A stretch of DNA of 34,929 nucleotides from Anaeromicrobium sp. (GCF_025210435.1 NZ_JAOART010000118.1:1-34929); one strand, 5' to 3'. Shown: positions 16,997-25,686, counted from the first letter of the stretch. Program-made: numbers and translations. Notes: generated from the letters alone by a model not told the origin.

Positions 16997-17012
16997 TGGC
17001 ACAAAAAATGCT
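16997..17012 (+). promoter_or_regulatory. Sigma-54 (RpoN) promoter of the SDR/P-protein operon
   Basis: TGGCACAAAAAATGCT has the -24 GG (16998-16999) and -12 GC (17010-17011) separated by exactly 10 bp, matching the TGGCAC-N5-TTGC consensus closely. The predicted start lies near 17022, about 70 bp before the SDR gene. Such promoters need an AAA+ activator; no intact one is in the window. Confidence 0.75.
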
Positions 17013-17091
17013 TAATATAAATGGCAAGGGAAGAAAAGTTAAATCTTTATAAAATAGAAAAATTCATTTTTATGAACAGGGGGCAAAGGCT

Positions 17092-17886
17092 ATGGAAAAG
17101 AAAATGGATAAGTTATCTTTAGAGGGAAAAGTTGCTGTCATATCTGGAGCTACATCTGGAATAGGTCTAGGAACAGTAAAGCTATTATCAGAACATGGAG
17201 CAAAAATAGCTATGATTGATGTGAATGAAAAGGGGAAAGAAGAAGCAGAAAAAATTAATAGTGGTGGTGGATGTGCAGAATTTTTTAAATGTGATGTAAC
17301 AAGCCAGGAAAATGTAAAAAATACTGTAAATAAAATAAAAGAGAAGTTTGGAAAAATAGATATATTATTTAATAATGCAGGGGTAACTGTTAGAAAGAAT
17401 GTGGTTGAATTAGAAGAACACGAATGGGACTTCGTAATTAATGTAGGTCTTAAGGGTACATATTTGTTATCTAAATTTATTATCCCTATAATGGCACAAA
17501 ATGGTGGTGGAAGTATTATAAATACAGGATCTGGATGGGGTCTAAAAGGTGGAGACGATGCTGCTGCCTACTGCGCTGTTAAAGGGGGCATTGTAAATTT
17601 AACTAGAGCTATGGCAATAGACCATGGTAAGGACAAAATCAGGGTAAATAGTGTTAATCCAGGAGATACAGATACGGCCATGTTAAGGGATGAGGGAGTG
17701 CAAACGGGATTTGTGAAAGATGCAGAGAGTGAAGAAAGCTACTTAAAAGATTGTGGAACAGATAGACCATTGGCAAGGATAGGTATGCCTGAAGATATAG
17801 CTAATGCAGTGTTGTTCTTATGTAGTGATTTATCTAGTTGGGTAACGGGAAGTGCATTAGTTGTAGATGGTGGAGGAATTGCTTAG
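17092..17886 (+). CDS. Short-chain dehydrogenase/reductase (SDR)
   Basis: 264-aa classical SDR. The Rossmann nucleotide motif GATSGIGLG is at about 19-27, D39 after strand 2 (IDVNEKG) suggests NAD preference, and NNAG occurs near 93. The catalytic triad is S147 (TGSGWG), Y160 and K164 (YCAVK), and NSVNPGDTDTAM and VDGGG complete the fold. It oxidises or reduces a hydroxy/keto substrate, exact identity unknown. It is the first gene after the sigma-54 promoter. The ATG follows AGGGGGC at about 8 nt. Separation from the next gene is taken up by element B copy 2. Confidence 0.93.
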   Translation: MEKKMDKLSLEGKVAVISGATSGIGLGTVKLLSEHGAKIAMIDVNEKGKEEAEKINSGGGCAEFFKCDVTSQENVKNTVNKIKEKFGKIDILFNNAGVTVRKNVVELEEHEWDFVINVGLKGTYLLSKFIIPIMAQNGGGSIINTGSGWGLKGGDDAAAYCAVKGGIVNLTRAMAIDHGKDKIRVNSVNPGDTDTAMLRDEGVQTGFVKDAESEESYLKDCGTDRPLARIGMPEDIANAVLFLCSDLSSWVTGSALVVDGGGIA

Positions 17887-17896
17887 ATTATAAGGT

Positions 17897-18059
17897 TTAG
17901 GCATATTCAAAAAAATAAATTAGTCATTTCACTGGTTATTTGAATTATTTTCTTCGTTATGGAATCGCTTACATATGTTTAATATGGTCGCTCACCATGC
18001 CTTGAAAATAATCCAAATCCCTCAGAGAACTGACTAGTTTATTTCTTTCATATGCCTTA
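17897..18059 (+). repeat. Element B copy 2 (inside the P-protein operon)
   Basis: TTAGGCATATTC... to ...CATATGCCTTA, nearly identical to copy 1 and in the same orientation. It starts 10 bp after the SDR stop and ends 19 bp before the gcvPA-like start. When transcribed it would form a long imperfect hairpin between two cistrons. Confidence 0.88.
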
Positions 18060-18078
18060 CATATAAGGAGGAGGGCTT

Positions 18079-19485
18079 ATGGCAATGAAAGGTTTTAAAA
18101 ATCATCCATATATTCCAAATTCAGATTTGGAAATTCAAAATGAAATGTTAAAGGAAATTGGACTAAATAGTTTAGAAGAGTTACATGATGAAGTACCAGA
18201 GAGTTTAAAGTTAAAAGAGAATATGAAATTACCAAAGCCATTTAAATCAGAGTATGAATTAAAGAGACATGTGGAGAGAATATTAAAGAAAAATAAAAGT
18301 TGTAATGATTATCTAAACTTTATAGGAGCTGGGTGTGCTCAACACTATGTTCCTGCCATATGTGATGAAATAAACTCTAGGGGAGAATTTTTAACTGCCT
18401 ATGGTGGAGAACCATATAATGATCATGGTAGATTCCAATCATTATTTGAATATGAAAGCATGGTGGGAGAATTAGTAGATATGGATGTGGTAAACGTACC
18501 TACTATGGATGGTCCTCAGGCCAGTGCCACATCCATAAGAATGGCTAGTAGAATGAGTGGAAGAAAGGAAGTTTTAATTCCTAAAGTATTAGATAAGGAA
18601 AAATTCCTAATCATTAAAAACTATTGTTCACCAGATATAAACCTTATAGAGGTGGACTATGATAGAGAAACAGGATACATGAACCTAGAGGATTTAAAGA
18701 ATAAAGTTTCAGATAATACGGCTGCTGTATACTTTGAAAATCCCACATTCTTAGGAGTAATAGAACCAAATGGAGATGAAATATCAAAGATAGCCCATGG
18801 TGTAGGTGCTATTAGTGTAGTTGGAGTAGACCCAAGTTCCTTAGGACTATTAATACCTCCATCTAAGTATGGAGCAGATATAGTTTGTGGAGATCTACAA
18901 CCCTTAGGAATACATATGAATTATGGTGGTGGCCAGTCTGGATTCATGGCAACTAGGGATGAAGAAAAATATGTAATGGAATTTCCATCTAGATTATTTG
19001 GTATAGCACCTACTAATGTTGAAGGTGAATATGGATTTGGTGATGTGGCCTATGATAGAACTTCCTTTGGTCACCATAGGGAACATGGAAAAGAATATGT
19101 AGGAACTCAATCGGCCCTATGGGGTATTACAGCTGGTGTATATTTAGCCACAATGGGACCTGTGGGTATGAGAGAACTAGGAGAAGGCATACTACAAAGG
19201 AGTCAATATGCCATAGAAAAAATAAATGAAATAAAAGGTGTAAAAGGATCTTACTTTAACTCCATATCATTTAAAGAATTTGTAGTAGACTTTAATGGAA
19301 CGGGTAAAACTGTAGATGAAATAAATAGGGAATTATTAAAGAAAGAAATCTTTGGTGGTAAGGATTTATCTAAAGACTTTAAAGAATTAGGTGAATGTGC
19401 CCTTTATTGTGTGACAGAAATCCATACTAAAGAAGATATAGATAGATTGGTAAATGGAATAAAAGAAATTGTTGAAGGATGCTAA
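18079..19485 (+). CDS. Glycine dehydrogenase (decarboxylating) subunit 1-like protein
   Basis: 468-aa homologue of the alpha (N-terminal half) subunit of two-subunit glycine decarboxylase P-protein, a PLP fold-type I scaffold. Recognisable segments are NHPYIPNSDLEIQNEMLKEIG, FIGAGCAQHYVPAICDEI, FQSLFEYESMVGELVDMDVVNV and GIAPTNVEGEYGF. Several normally conserved stretches differ: GAGAYDHYIP is GAGCAQHYVP, and YTPYQPE is replaced by YGGEPYN. This is therefore a divergent paralogue whose substrate may not be glycine. No gcvT or gcvH is near. A strong AGGAGGAGGG site precedes the ATG. The partner subunit follows after 25 bp. Confidence 0.85.
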   Translation: MAMKGFKNHPYIPNSDLEIQNEMLKEIGLNSLEELHDEVPESLKLKENMKLPKPFKSEYELKRHVERILKKNKSCNDYLNFIGAGCAQHYVPAICDEINSRGEFLTAYGGEPYNDHGRFQSLFEYESMVGELVDMDVVNVPTMDGPQASATSIRMASRMSGRKEVLIPKVLDKEKFLIIKNYCSPDINLIEVDYDRETGYMNLEDLKNKVSDNTAAVYFENPTFLGVIEPNGDEISKIAHGVGAISVVGVDPSSLGLLIPPSKYGADIVCGDLQPLGIHMNYGGGQSGFMATRDEEKYVMEFPSRLFGIAPTNVEGEYGFGDVAYDRTSFGHHREHGKEYVGTQSALWGITAGVYLATMGPVGMRELGEGILQRSQYAIEKINEIKGVKGSYFNSISFKEFVVDFNGTGKTVDEINRELLKKEIFGGKDLSKDFKELGECALYCVTEIHTKEDIDRLVNGIKEIVEGC

Positions 19486-19510
19486 GACAAAATAAGAGAG
19501 GTGAATATGA

Positions 19511-21082
19511 ATGAAGAGAATAGATAGAAACTATAAGGTTAGGAACTTCCATCAAGCAAAATGGGATGAGCCAATAATATATGAGTTAAGTAAAAAAGGT
19601 GAAAGGGGTATTTTAGTTCCAGAAGTTTCTGATGAAATAAAAGATAGGGTGGGAGAGTGTACTTCAAAATTACCTAAGGGTATGTTAAGAAAGGAGCCAG
19701 TTAACTTACCTGAAATATCTCAATCTAGAGTACTAAGACATTACATGAGATTATCGCAGCAAACTTTAGGTGCAGATGTGAATATAGAAATAGGTCAAGG
19801 AACTTGTACGGTAAAGTATAGTCCTAAAATAAATGAACAATTTGCAAGAATGCCTCAAATAACAGAACTACATCCTCTTCAAGATGAATCTACTGTACAG
19901 GGAATGTTAGAGATTATCCATAGTACAGATGAATACATGAGAGAAATATCTGGCATGAGTAGATTCACATTTCAACCAGGAGGAGGAAGTCAAGGGATAC
20001 TAGCCATGGCTTCTATCATTAGAAAGTATCATGAAGATAAGGGTAATCATAAGACAAAGGATGAAATAATAACTACCATATATTCTCATCCATCTGATGC
20101 AGCAGCACCAGCTGTTAAGGGATATAAGATAATATATATTCATCCAGATGAAAATGGATATCCAGACTTTGAGGCATTTAGGGCTGCCGTAAATGAAAGA
20201 ACGGCAGGATTTATAGTGGCAAATCCAGAGGATACGGGAGTATATAATCCAAGGGTTAAAGAGTTCACGTCCTTAGTTCATGAATACGATGGCCTTTGTG
20301 GATATGATCAGGCTAATGCAAATGGATTATTAGGTGTAACGAGGGCTAAAGAAGCAGGATTTGATATGTGTTTCTTTAATCTACATAAGACCTTCTCAAC
20401 ACCACATGGTTGTGGTGGACCTGCATCAGGAGCCACAGGAGTAGTGGAGAAATTAGTAAAATATTTACCAGGACCTTTAGTAGAAAAGAGTGAAGGTAAA
20501 TATAAGTTGAGCTATGATCTTTTAGATGAGGAATATAGTATAGGGAAGGTGAGAATGTTCTTAGGTGTGGCCCCTGTAATACTTAAAGCTTATTCATGGA
20601 TAAGAAGCCTTGGAGCAGAAGGATTATATGAAGTTGCTAAGATAGCCGTACTTAATAATAACTATCTATTTAGTAAGTTAATGAATATTGATTGTGTAGA
20701 TGCTCCTTATATTAGAGGAAAGCAAAGAATTGAACAGGTTAGATATACTATTGAAAAATTAACTAAGGATACGGGTGTTACTACAGGGGATATTCAACGT
20801 AGAATGATGGACTTTGGAATGCACTACTGGACTAGTCACCATCCTTATCATATTCCAGAGCCAATAACATTAGAGCCTACAGAAACTCCATCTAAGGAAG
20901 ATTTAGATGAGTATATTGCCACATTAGAACACATATTTAAAGAGTGTTACGAAAATCCTGAAATAGTAAAAACTGCACCCCATAGTAGTGTGTGTCACCA
21001 AGTGGATGAATCTAGTTTAGATGATCCTAGTGAATGGGCATTATCTTGGAGAACTTATCTAAGAAAGACTTCAAATGAGTAA
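19511..21082 (+). CDS. Glycine dehydrogenase (decarboxylating) subunit 2-like protein
   Basis: 523-aa homologue of the beta (C-terminal half) subunit of P-protein. It carries the PLP-binding lysine K293 in FFNLHKTFSTPHGCGGP, so it should be catalytically competent. FTFQPGGGSQGILAM and YDQANANGLLG are further P-protein hallmarks. After the lysine motif it reads ASGATGVVEKLVKYLPGPL rather than the usual GSGPVGV...FLP.P, and it is somewhat longer than the usual 480-500 aa. With the 468-aa subunit it should form an alpha2beta2 PLP-dependent decarboxylase or lyase. Downstream, 12 bp away, is the kinase-like gene. Confidence 0.87.
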   Translation: MKRIDRNYKVRNFHQAKWDEPIIYELSKKGERGILVPEVSDEIKDRVGECTSKLPKGMLRKEPVNLPEISQSRVLRHYMRLSQQTLGADVNIEIGQGTCTVKYSPKINEQFARMPQITELHPLQDESTVQGMLEIIHSTDEYMREISGMSRFTFQPGGGSQGILAMASIIRKYHEDKGNHKTKDEIITTIYSHPSDAAAPAVKGYKIIYIHPDENGYPDFEAFRAAVNERTAGFIVANPEDTGVYNPRVKEFTSLVHEYDGLCGYDQANANGLLGVTRAKEAGFDMCFFNLHKTFSTPHGCGGPASGATGVVEKLVKYLPGPLVEKSEGKYKLSYDLLDEEYSIGKVRMFLGVAPVILKAYSWIRSLGAEGLYEVAKIAVLNNNYLFSKLMNIDCVDAPYIRGKQRIEQVRYTIEKLTKDTGVTTGDIQRRMMDFGMHYWTSHHPYHIPEPITLEPTETPSKEDLDEYIATLEHIFKECYENPEIVKTAPHSSVCHQVDESSLDDPSEWALSWRTYLRKTSNE

Positions 21083-21094
21083 GGGATAGAAAAA

Positions 21095-22204
21095 TTGAAA
21101 AAGATAGGATTAATAATAAATCCCATTGCAGGTATGGGTGGGAGAGTTGGATTAAAAGGTACTGACGGGATGGTACAAAGGGCCATAGAGCTTGGGGCCA
21201 TCCCCCAGGCACCTAAAAGGGCAAAAAAAGCCCTAATAGAGTTAGTTCATATGAAAGATAGTATCCAATTAGTGACGGCTTATGGTGAAATGGGAGAAAG
21301 TGTAGGAAAGGAATTTGGATTTAATACTAAAACTGTTTATAGGAGTTCAAAGTTAAACACATCTTCTGAAGATACAATAAAAGCAGCTAGGGAAATTATG
21401 AAGGAAAATATAGATATACTAATATTTGCCGGTGGAGATGGAACGGCTAGGGACATATTCAATGGTGTTGGACTCCATTGTGTGACCATAGGTATTCCTG
21501 CAGGAGTAAAGATACATTCTCCTGTATATGCAAAGAATCCTAAAAAAGCTGGTGAATTAGTAAGGAAATATATAAATGGAAAAATAAAAGAAGTAAATGA
21601 AGTGGAAGTTTTAGATATTGATGAGGATGCTTATCGAAGGGGCATAGTGAATACCCAATTATATGGATATCTTAATATACCTTATGAAAAGAACTTCACA
21701 CAAAATAGAAAGGCACCATCACCCCTTAGTGAAAGGGCAAATCAAAATCTAATAGGATTAGAAATTATAGATAATATGGAAGAAGATATATTGTACATAA
21801 TAGGTCCAGGAACTACCACAAGGGCAATCATGGAGAATTTAAATCTGCCTAATTCCCTATTAGGGGTAGATTTGGTAATGAATAAAAATATAGTAAAGAA
21901 TGATGTTACAGAAAAAGAAATACTAAAAGAAATAAAGGGTAGGAAGTGCAAGTTAATATTAACTCCAACGGGAGGCCAAGGATACATATTAGGAAGGGGA
22001 AACCATCAAATAAGTCCTTCTGTTATTGAGTATGTGGGGAAAAATAATATTATAGTAGTGAGCACACGGGAGAAGATAAAGTCTTTACAAGGACGTCCCT
22101 TGATGGTGGACATGGGGAATGAAGAAGTAGATAAAAGTTTAAGTGGATATATGAGAATAACTATTGGATATGGTGAATACACCATGTATCTAGTAAAATT
22201 TTAA
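21095..22204 (+). CDS. ATP-NAD kinase family (AcoX-like) protein
   Basis: 369-aa protein of the NAD-kinase/diacylglycerol-kinase superfamily. The N-terminus GLIINPIAGMGGRVGLKGTD and nucleotide motif GGDGT (113-117, in FAGGDGTARD) are clear, as is a C-terminal domain with IGPGTTTRAIMENL, LLGVDLV and PTGGQGYILGRGNHQ. This long form resembles AcoX-type proteins in catabolic operons, whose substrate is not settled; it is distinct from housekeeping NadK. The start is TTG, with AAGGGAT about 8 nt upstream, 12 bp after the P-protein beta gene, so it is tightly coupled to it. Confidence 0.85.
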   Translation: MKKIGLIINPIAGMGGRVGLKGTDGMVQRAIELGAIPQAPKRAKKALIELVHMKDSIQLVTAYGEMGESVGKEFGFNTKTVYRSSKLNTSSEDTIKAAREIMKENIDILIFAGGDGTARDIFNGVGLHCVTIGIPAGVKIHSPVYAKNPKKAGELVRKYINGKIKEVNEVEVLDIDEDAYRRGIVNTQLYGYLNIPYEKNFTQNRKAPSPLSERANQNLIGLEIIDNMEEDILYIIGPGTTTRAIMENLNLPNSLLGVDLVMNKNIVKNDVTEKEILKEIKGRKCKLILTPTGGQGYILGRGNHQISPSVIEYVGKNNIIVVSTREKIKSLQGRPLMVDMGNEEVDKSLSGYMRITIGYGEYTMYLVKF

Positions 22205-22283
22205 AAGTGGTATTTAGGAGATGTAAATGTGTCATATATGCTATAGGTTATTTATATATATAAATAAAAAGGGAGGATGAATT

Positions 22284-23741
22284 ATGGCATTATTAAAGAT
22301 ATCACCTATATTTGTACTGGCAGGACTTATGATAAGTGGAATGGACGTATTATTGGCAGCACCAATGGCCACTATAGTTGCTGTTTTAATTGCAATGGCC
22401 ACGGAAAAGTATTCTTTTAAGAAAATATTGGATTTGGCTTTAAACAATGTGAGAGAAATCGTAATTGTATTTTTTATTCTTATGTTTGCTTATGGTTTGG
22501 CAGAGTCCTTTATGGCTACAGGTGTTGGAGCTTCCATCATTATCATGTCTTTAAAGATGGGAGTAACAGCAAAGAGTGTGGCAGTAGTTGGATTTATAGT
22601 TACATGTATATTATCAATTGCAACGGGAACTAGTTGGGGAACCTTTGCAGCCTGTGCTCCTGTATTTTTATGGTTAAACCATATAGTAGGTGGAGATATA
22701 TTATTAACAGTGGCATCCATAGCTGGTGGAGCATGTTTTGGAGATAATATTGGTCTTATATCTGATACAACCGTGTTAAGTTCTGGATTACAACAAGTAG
22801 AGATTATACACAGAGTTAGACATCAAGGTCCTTGGTCTGGTTTATGTTTAATATTAACAGCCATTGTAATATTCATAACAGGAAATATTATGGGTCTTCC
22901 TTCAACAGTGGGAAATGCCACAGAAGCAATAAATCAAATTCCTCCAGAAGCATGGGCTTCATTAGCAGAACAAAGGGCATCAGCAGTAACTTTACTAGAG
23001 CAAGTTCAGGCAGGTGTACCATTTTATATGATAATACCTCTTATCATAGTTATAGGTATGGCTGTTAAAGGATTCCAAACTATGATTTGTTTAGGAGCTG
23101 GAATAGTATCATCCCTAATATTAGGAACAGTTGCTGGAACAGTGGAATCTTTAAATGGATTTTTAGAACTAATATATACAGGTTTTTCAGATGCAGGTAG
23201 TTGGTCCATAGTAATGATGATGTGGGTAGCTGCATTTGGAGGAATAATGAATAGCATGAAGGCCTTTGAACCTATATCTAAGACAATAGTATCTATGGCT
23301 AGAAATGTGAGACAGTTAATGTGCTGTAATGCACTATTATGTTTAATAGGTAATGCTGCATTAGGAGATGAAACGGCAGAAATAGTAACAATAAGTCCTA
23401 TTATGAAAACCATAACTGATGAAAACGTGGAAGCTAGTGAAGAAGACATGTATAATTTAAGACTTAGAAATGCAACCTTTGCCGATGCAATGGGAGTTTA
23501 TGGATCACAACTTATTCCTTGGCACTGTTTCGTATTATTCTATGTGGCCATAGCAAAAGCGGTATATCCTCTTCATAGTTTTGTTCCAACGGATATTATA
23601 AGATACAACTTTATGGCCTACATAGCAGTAGGGTCCATGTTAATATTAACCTTCACTGGTTGGGATAGATTCATACCATTATTCGGCCTACCACGTGAGC
23701 CAAAGGTTAAGTTAAGAAAGAGAACTTCTTTAGTTAAATAA
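22284..23741 (+). CDS. NhaC-family Na+/H+ antiporter-type transporter
   Basis: 485-aa polytopic membrane protein with about 11-13 hydrophobic helices and the NhaC signature segments ATGTSWGTFAACAPVFLWL and GGACFGDNIGLISDTTVLSS. A further conserved region includes ALGDETAEIVTISPIM and YGSQLIPWH. Members exchange Na+ for H+ or for organic acids (MleN type), so in this operon it may exchange a product or substrate. GGGAGG precedes the ATG by 7 nt. Its TAA stop is formed by the first bases of element B copy 3. A 97-bp stretch (23419-23515) recurs at 25523-25619. Confidence 0.92.
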   Translation: MALLKISPIFVLAGLMISGMDVLLAAPMATIVAVLIAMATEKYSFKKILDLALNNVREIVIVFFILMFAYGLAESFMATGVGASIIIMSLKMGVTAKSVAVVGFIVTCILSIATGTSWGTFAACAPVFLWLNHIVGGDILLTVASIAGGACFGDNIGLISDTTVLSSGLQQVEIIHRVRHQGPWSGLCLILTAIVIFITGNIMGLPSTVGNATEAINQIPPEAWASLAEQRASAVTLLEQVQAGVPFYMIIPLIIVIGMAVKGFQTMICLGAGIVSSLILGTVAGTVESLNGFLELIYTGFSDAGSWSIVMMMWVAAFGGIMNSMKAFEPISKTIVSMARNVRQLMCCNALLCLIGNAALGDETAEIVTISPIMKTITDENVEASEEDMYNLRLRNATFADAMGVYGSQLIPWHCFVLFYVAIAKAVYPLHSFVPTDIIRYNFMAYIAVGSMLILTFTGWDRFIPLFGLPREPKVKLRKRTSLVK

Positions 23742-23900
23742 GGCATATGAAAAAAATAAACTAGTCAATTTTCTGAGGGATTTGGATTATTTTCAAGGCA
23801 TGGTGAGCGAGCATATTGAACATATGTAAGCGATTCCATAACGAAGAAAATATTTTAAATAACCAGTGAAATGACTAATTTATTTTTTGAATATGCCTAA
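23739..23900 (-). repeat. Element B copy 3 (inverted)
   Basis: TAAGGCATATGAAAAAAATA... to ...GAATATGCCTAA, the reverse complement of copies 1 and 2. It begins at the nhaC stop codon, supplying the TAA, and is followed by a terminator at 23909-23945. Confidence 0.88.
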
Positions 23901-23908
23901 TATAAAAG

Positions 23909-23945
23909 AAATAATCCTGGGTGAGAATTTTACCCAGGATTATTT
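23909..23945 (+). terminator. Terminator of the P-protein/nhaC operon
   Basis: AAATAATCCTGGGT (23909-23922) pairs perfectly with ACCCAGGATTATTT (23932-23945). The T-run is short, so it could also act as a 3' stabiliser. Related hairpins occur at 25620-25645 and 33860-33900. Confidence 0.7.
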
Positions 23946-24029
23946 CAGTTTGTTGAGAAATATTTTGTCAGTACATATTATACAAGGAATAATATATTTA
24001 AATAGAAACATATTTTAAATGTTAACTTG

Positions 24030-24167
24030 ATGAAGTTTGGTGGAATTTATAAAGAAGACAAAATCAATAGAATTGGAGACACTGTATTTATTAAATGTAT
24101 GGTAGAGAGCAAGATAGGGTTAATAGCAGTAATCCCCTTGCCTAATTATTTAAATTTAACTTTATAA
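24030..24167 (+). CDS. Possible small ORF, 45 aa, or gene remnant
   Basis: An ATG-to-TAA frame encodes a 45-aa peptide (MKFGGIYKEDKINRIGDTVF...) with a faint NfeD/OB-fold-like GDTVFIK pattern. No ribosome site precedes the ATG, and it overlaps the 3' end of the convergent membrane gene by 6 bp. I regard it as a remnant or a chance frame. The rest of the gap between element B copy 3 and this frame holds only the terminator and AT-rich DNA. Confidence 0.2.
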   Translation: MKFGGIYKEDKINRIGDTVFIKCMVESKIGLIAVIPLPNYLNLTL

Positions 24168-24809
24168 TTCATTGATTAGTATATTATTTTTCATATGGTA
24201 CCAAGTTTTTAAAGAGTAAAATATAATCATACTAGTGGACACAAGCATTAATGTAACTCCATATATATTTTCTTTATAATCTATACCAATATAACTACAT
24301 AATAATATTATAGGCAGATTTGCTATGATTATAGTGAACATATATTTTATATAATTTCTTTCTGCCGAAGCCGATAAAAAGCAGATAACATCAGTTGGAG
24401 CTATAGGACAAAGTATTCCTAAAGCTAAAAATCCGTAATTATATTTTTTTATTAAGAGAGAGAGTTCTTGATATTTATTATTAATCATATCCTTTACCTT
24501 TGAATTGAAAACTGTCTTTGCAAACAGATATACTATAGTTTCACTTAAAATCATTCCTGCCATAGATACTAAGAATCCTTTCATGGGGCCTAGAAATAAT
24601 CCCCCTAGAATCATAAGAGTTACCCCTGGTATAAGGAACAATAGTCTAATTACCCATAGTGCCATAAATAATAATATTTGTTTTTTTTCATTTATACTTA
24701 TATATTTTTTTAGTATTTCTGTATCTAATGATATTATATTATTTTTTTTAATAAAATAAATTACTACAATCCATATAATAACAATAAAATATTTCTTATT
24801 AATCTTCAT
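24162..24809 (-). CDS. TVP38/TMEM64 (DedA-like, VTT domain) membrane protein
   Basis: 215-aa membrane protein with about 5-6 hydrophobic segments. The VTT-domain signature appears as RLLFLIPGVTLMILGGLFLGP followed by a Gly-rich re-entrant region, and LGILCPIAPTDVICFLSASA further on. Family members are DedA relatives proposed as lipid scramblases or transporters; the exact cargo is unknown. It lies 18 bp downstream of the methyltransferase gene on the same strand and is probably co-transcribed, which suggests a shared membrane-lipid theme. Confidence 0.85.
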   Translation of the reverse strand: MKINKKYFIVIIWIVVIYFIKKNNIISLDTEILKKYISINEKKQILLFMALWVIRLLFLIPGVTLMILGGLFLGPMKGFLVSMAGMILSETIVYLFAKTVFNSKVKDMINNKYQELSLLIKKYNYGFLALGILCPIAPTDVICFLSASAERNYIKYMFTIIIANLPIILLCSYIGIDYKENIYGVTLMLVSTSMIIFYSLKTWYHMKNNILINEL

Positions 24810-24827
24810 AAAATTATTCCTCCTCTC

Positions 24828-25385
24828 TTAATGTTTACAAATAAATACATAGGCTGGTGGCATATTTATTAATTCCCTTTCAATGTGTATATTTTTAAAA
24901 AACATACTTATAAAATCCTTCTTAAATAGAGTGTACTGAAAAGTAGTAAACTTTCCGCCCTTTCTTAGTACTAATTTTGTTTTGGCTAAAATTTCAGATG
25001 ATACCTTCTCTGGTAAACTAGCAAAGGGTAGTCCTGAGATTACATAGTCTACATAAGGAATATCATGTTTTTTTAGGTGTATATCTATATTTTCAGCCGA
25101 ATCATTTATAATATATAGATTTTCTTCATTCTTATATTTTTCTTTTAATGTAAGATAAAATTCATGGTTATATTCTAAGAGTATAATTAAAGTATCTTTT
25201 GTTCTTCTTTTAAGTAATTTATCTGTAAAGACCCCTGTCCCTGGCCCATATTCTACAATATATCTAGCATTATGAAAGTCTATACCTTCCATCATTCTAT
25301 TTGCCAAATAGGTAGAACTTGGAAGTATGGCTCCTACAGTCTTAGGTTTTAATATATATTGTAAAATGAATGATAATCTTTTCAT
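24828..25385 (-). CDS. Class I SAM methyltransferase, phospholipid N-methyltransferase-like
   Basis: 185-aa methyltransferase. The opening LQYILKPKTVGAILPSSTYLAN is characteristic of PmtA-like/rRNA-dimethylase-like enzymes. SAM motif I is IVEYGPGTGVFTD (GPGTG at 47-51), the acidic end of strand 2 is LLEYN, and motif IV is VISGLPFASLP. It may methylate a phospholipid headgroup, with other small-molecule targets possible. The start at 25385 follows GGAGG by 7 nt; a longer frame to 25448 adds 21 unlikely residues without a ribosome site. It forms an operon with the TVP38-like gene. Confidence 0.78.
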   Translation of the reverse strand: MKRLSFILQYILKPKTVGAILPSSTYLANRMMEGIDFHNARYIVEYGPGTGVFTDKLLKRRTKDTLIILLEYNHEFYLTLKEKYKNEENLYIINDSAENIDIHLKKHDIPYVDYVISGLPFASLPEKVSSEILAKTKLVLRKGGKFTTFQYTLFKKDFISMFFKNIHIERELINMPPAYVFICKH

Positions 25386-25522
25386 GTTCAATCCTCCATA
25401 GCTTTTATTTAATATAATATTAAATGAAAAATATAAAGAAATAGGCATTGAAATTCTTAAGATTTATTAACATTTTTTATAATAACTTTTAGATAAAAAG
25501 AGTGTATATTCATATACAACAA

Positions 25523-25619
25523 ATGAAAACGTGGAAGCTAGTGAAGAAGACATGTGTAAGTTAAGACTTAGAAATACAATCTTTGACGATGAAATGGGAG
25601 TTTATGGATCACAACTTAT
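25523..25619 (+). pseudogene. Duplicated nhaC fragment
   Basis: 97 bp matching nhaC positions 23419-23515 with 6 differences by eye (about 94% identity). It then passes directly into a sequence matching the operon terminator (AATCCTGGGTGAG, like 23912-23924). About 395 bp between those two points, including the nhaC 3' end and element B copy 3, are missing. The frame is still open over the fragment, but no upstream gene body remains, so it is a decayed remnant. Confidence 0.85.
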
Positions 25620-25645
25620 AATCCTGGGTGAGTTTTTCACCAGGC
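25620..25645 (+). terminator. Hairpin after the nhaC fragment
   Basis: CCTGGGTGA and TCACCAGG pair with a one-base bulge. It is homologous to the terminator at 23909-23945 but degraded, with no T-run; probably vestigial. Confidence 0.4.
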
Positions 25646-25686
25646 CCCTAATTTAAGTATCATAGGTCAAAGGTCATTCGGTTTAG

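Noticed and set aside
22832-23068. 78-codon plus-strand frame inside nhaC.
   Set aside because: Alternative frame of nhaC giving an Asn/Ser-rich low-complexity product.
23024-23449. 141-codon minus-strand frame opposite nhaC.
   Set aside because: Antisense to a conserved transporter, with no ribosome site or family resemblance.
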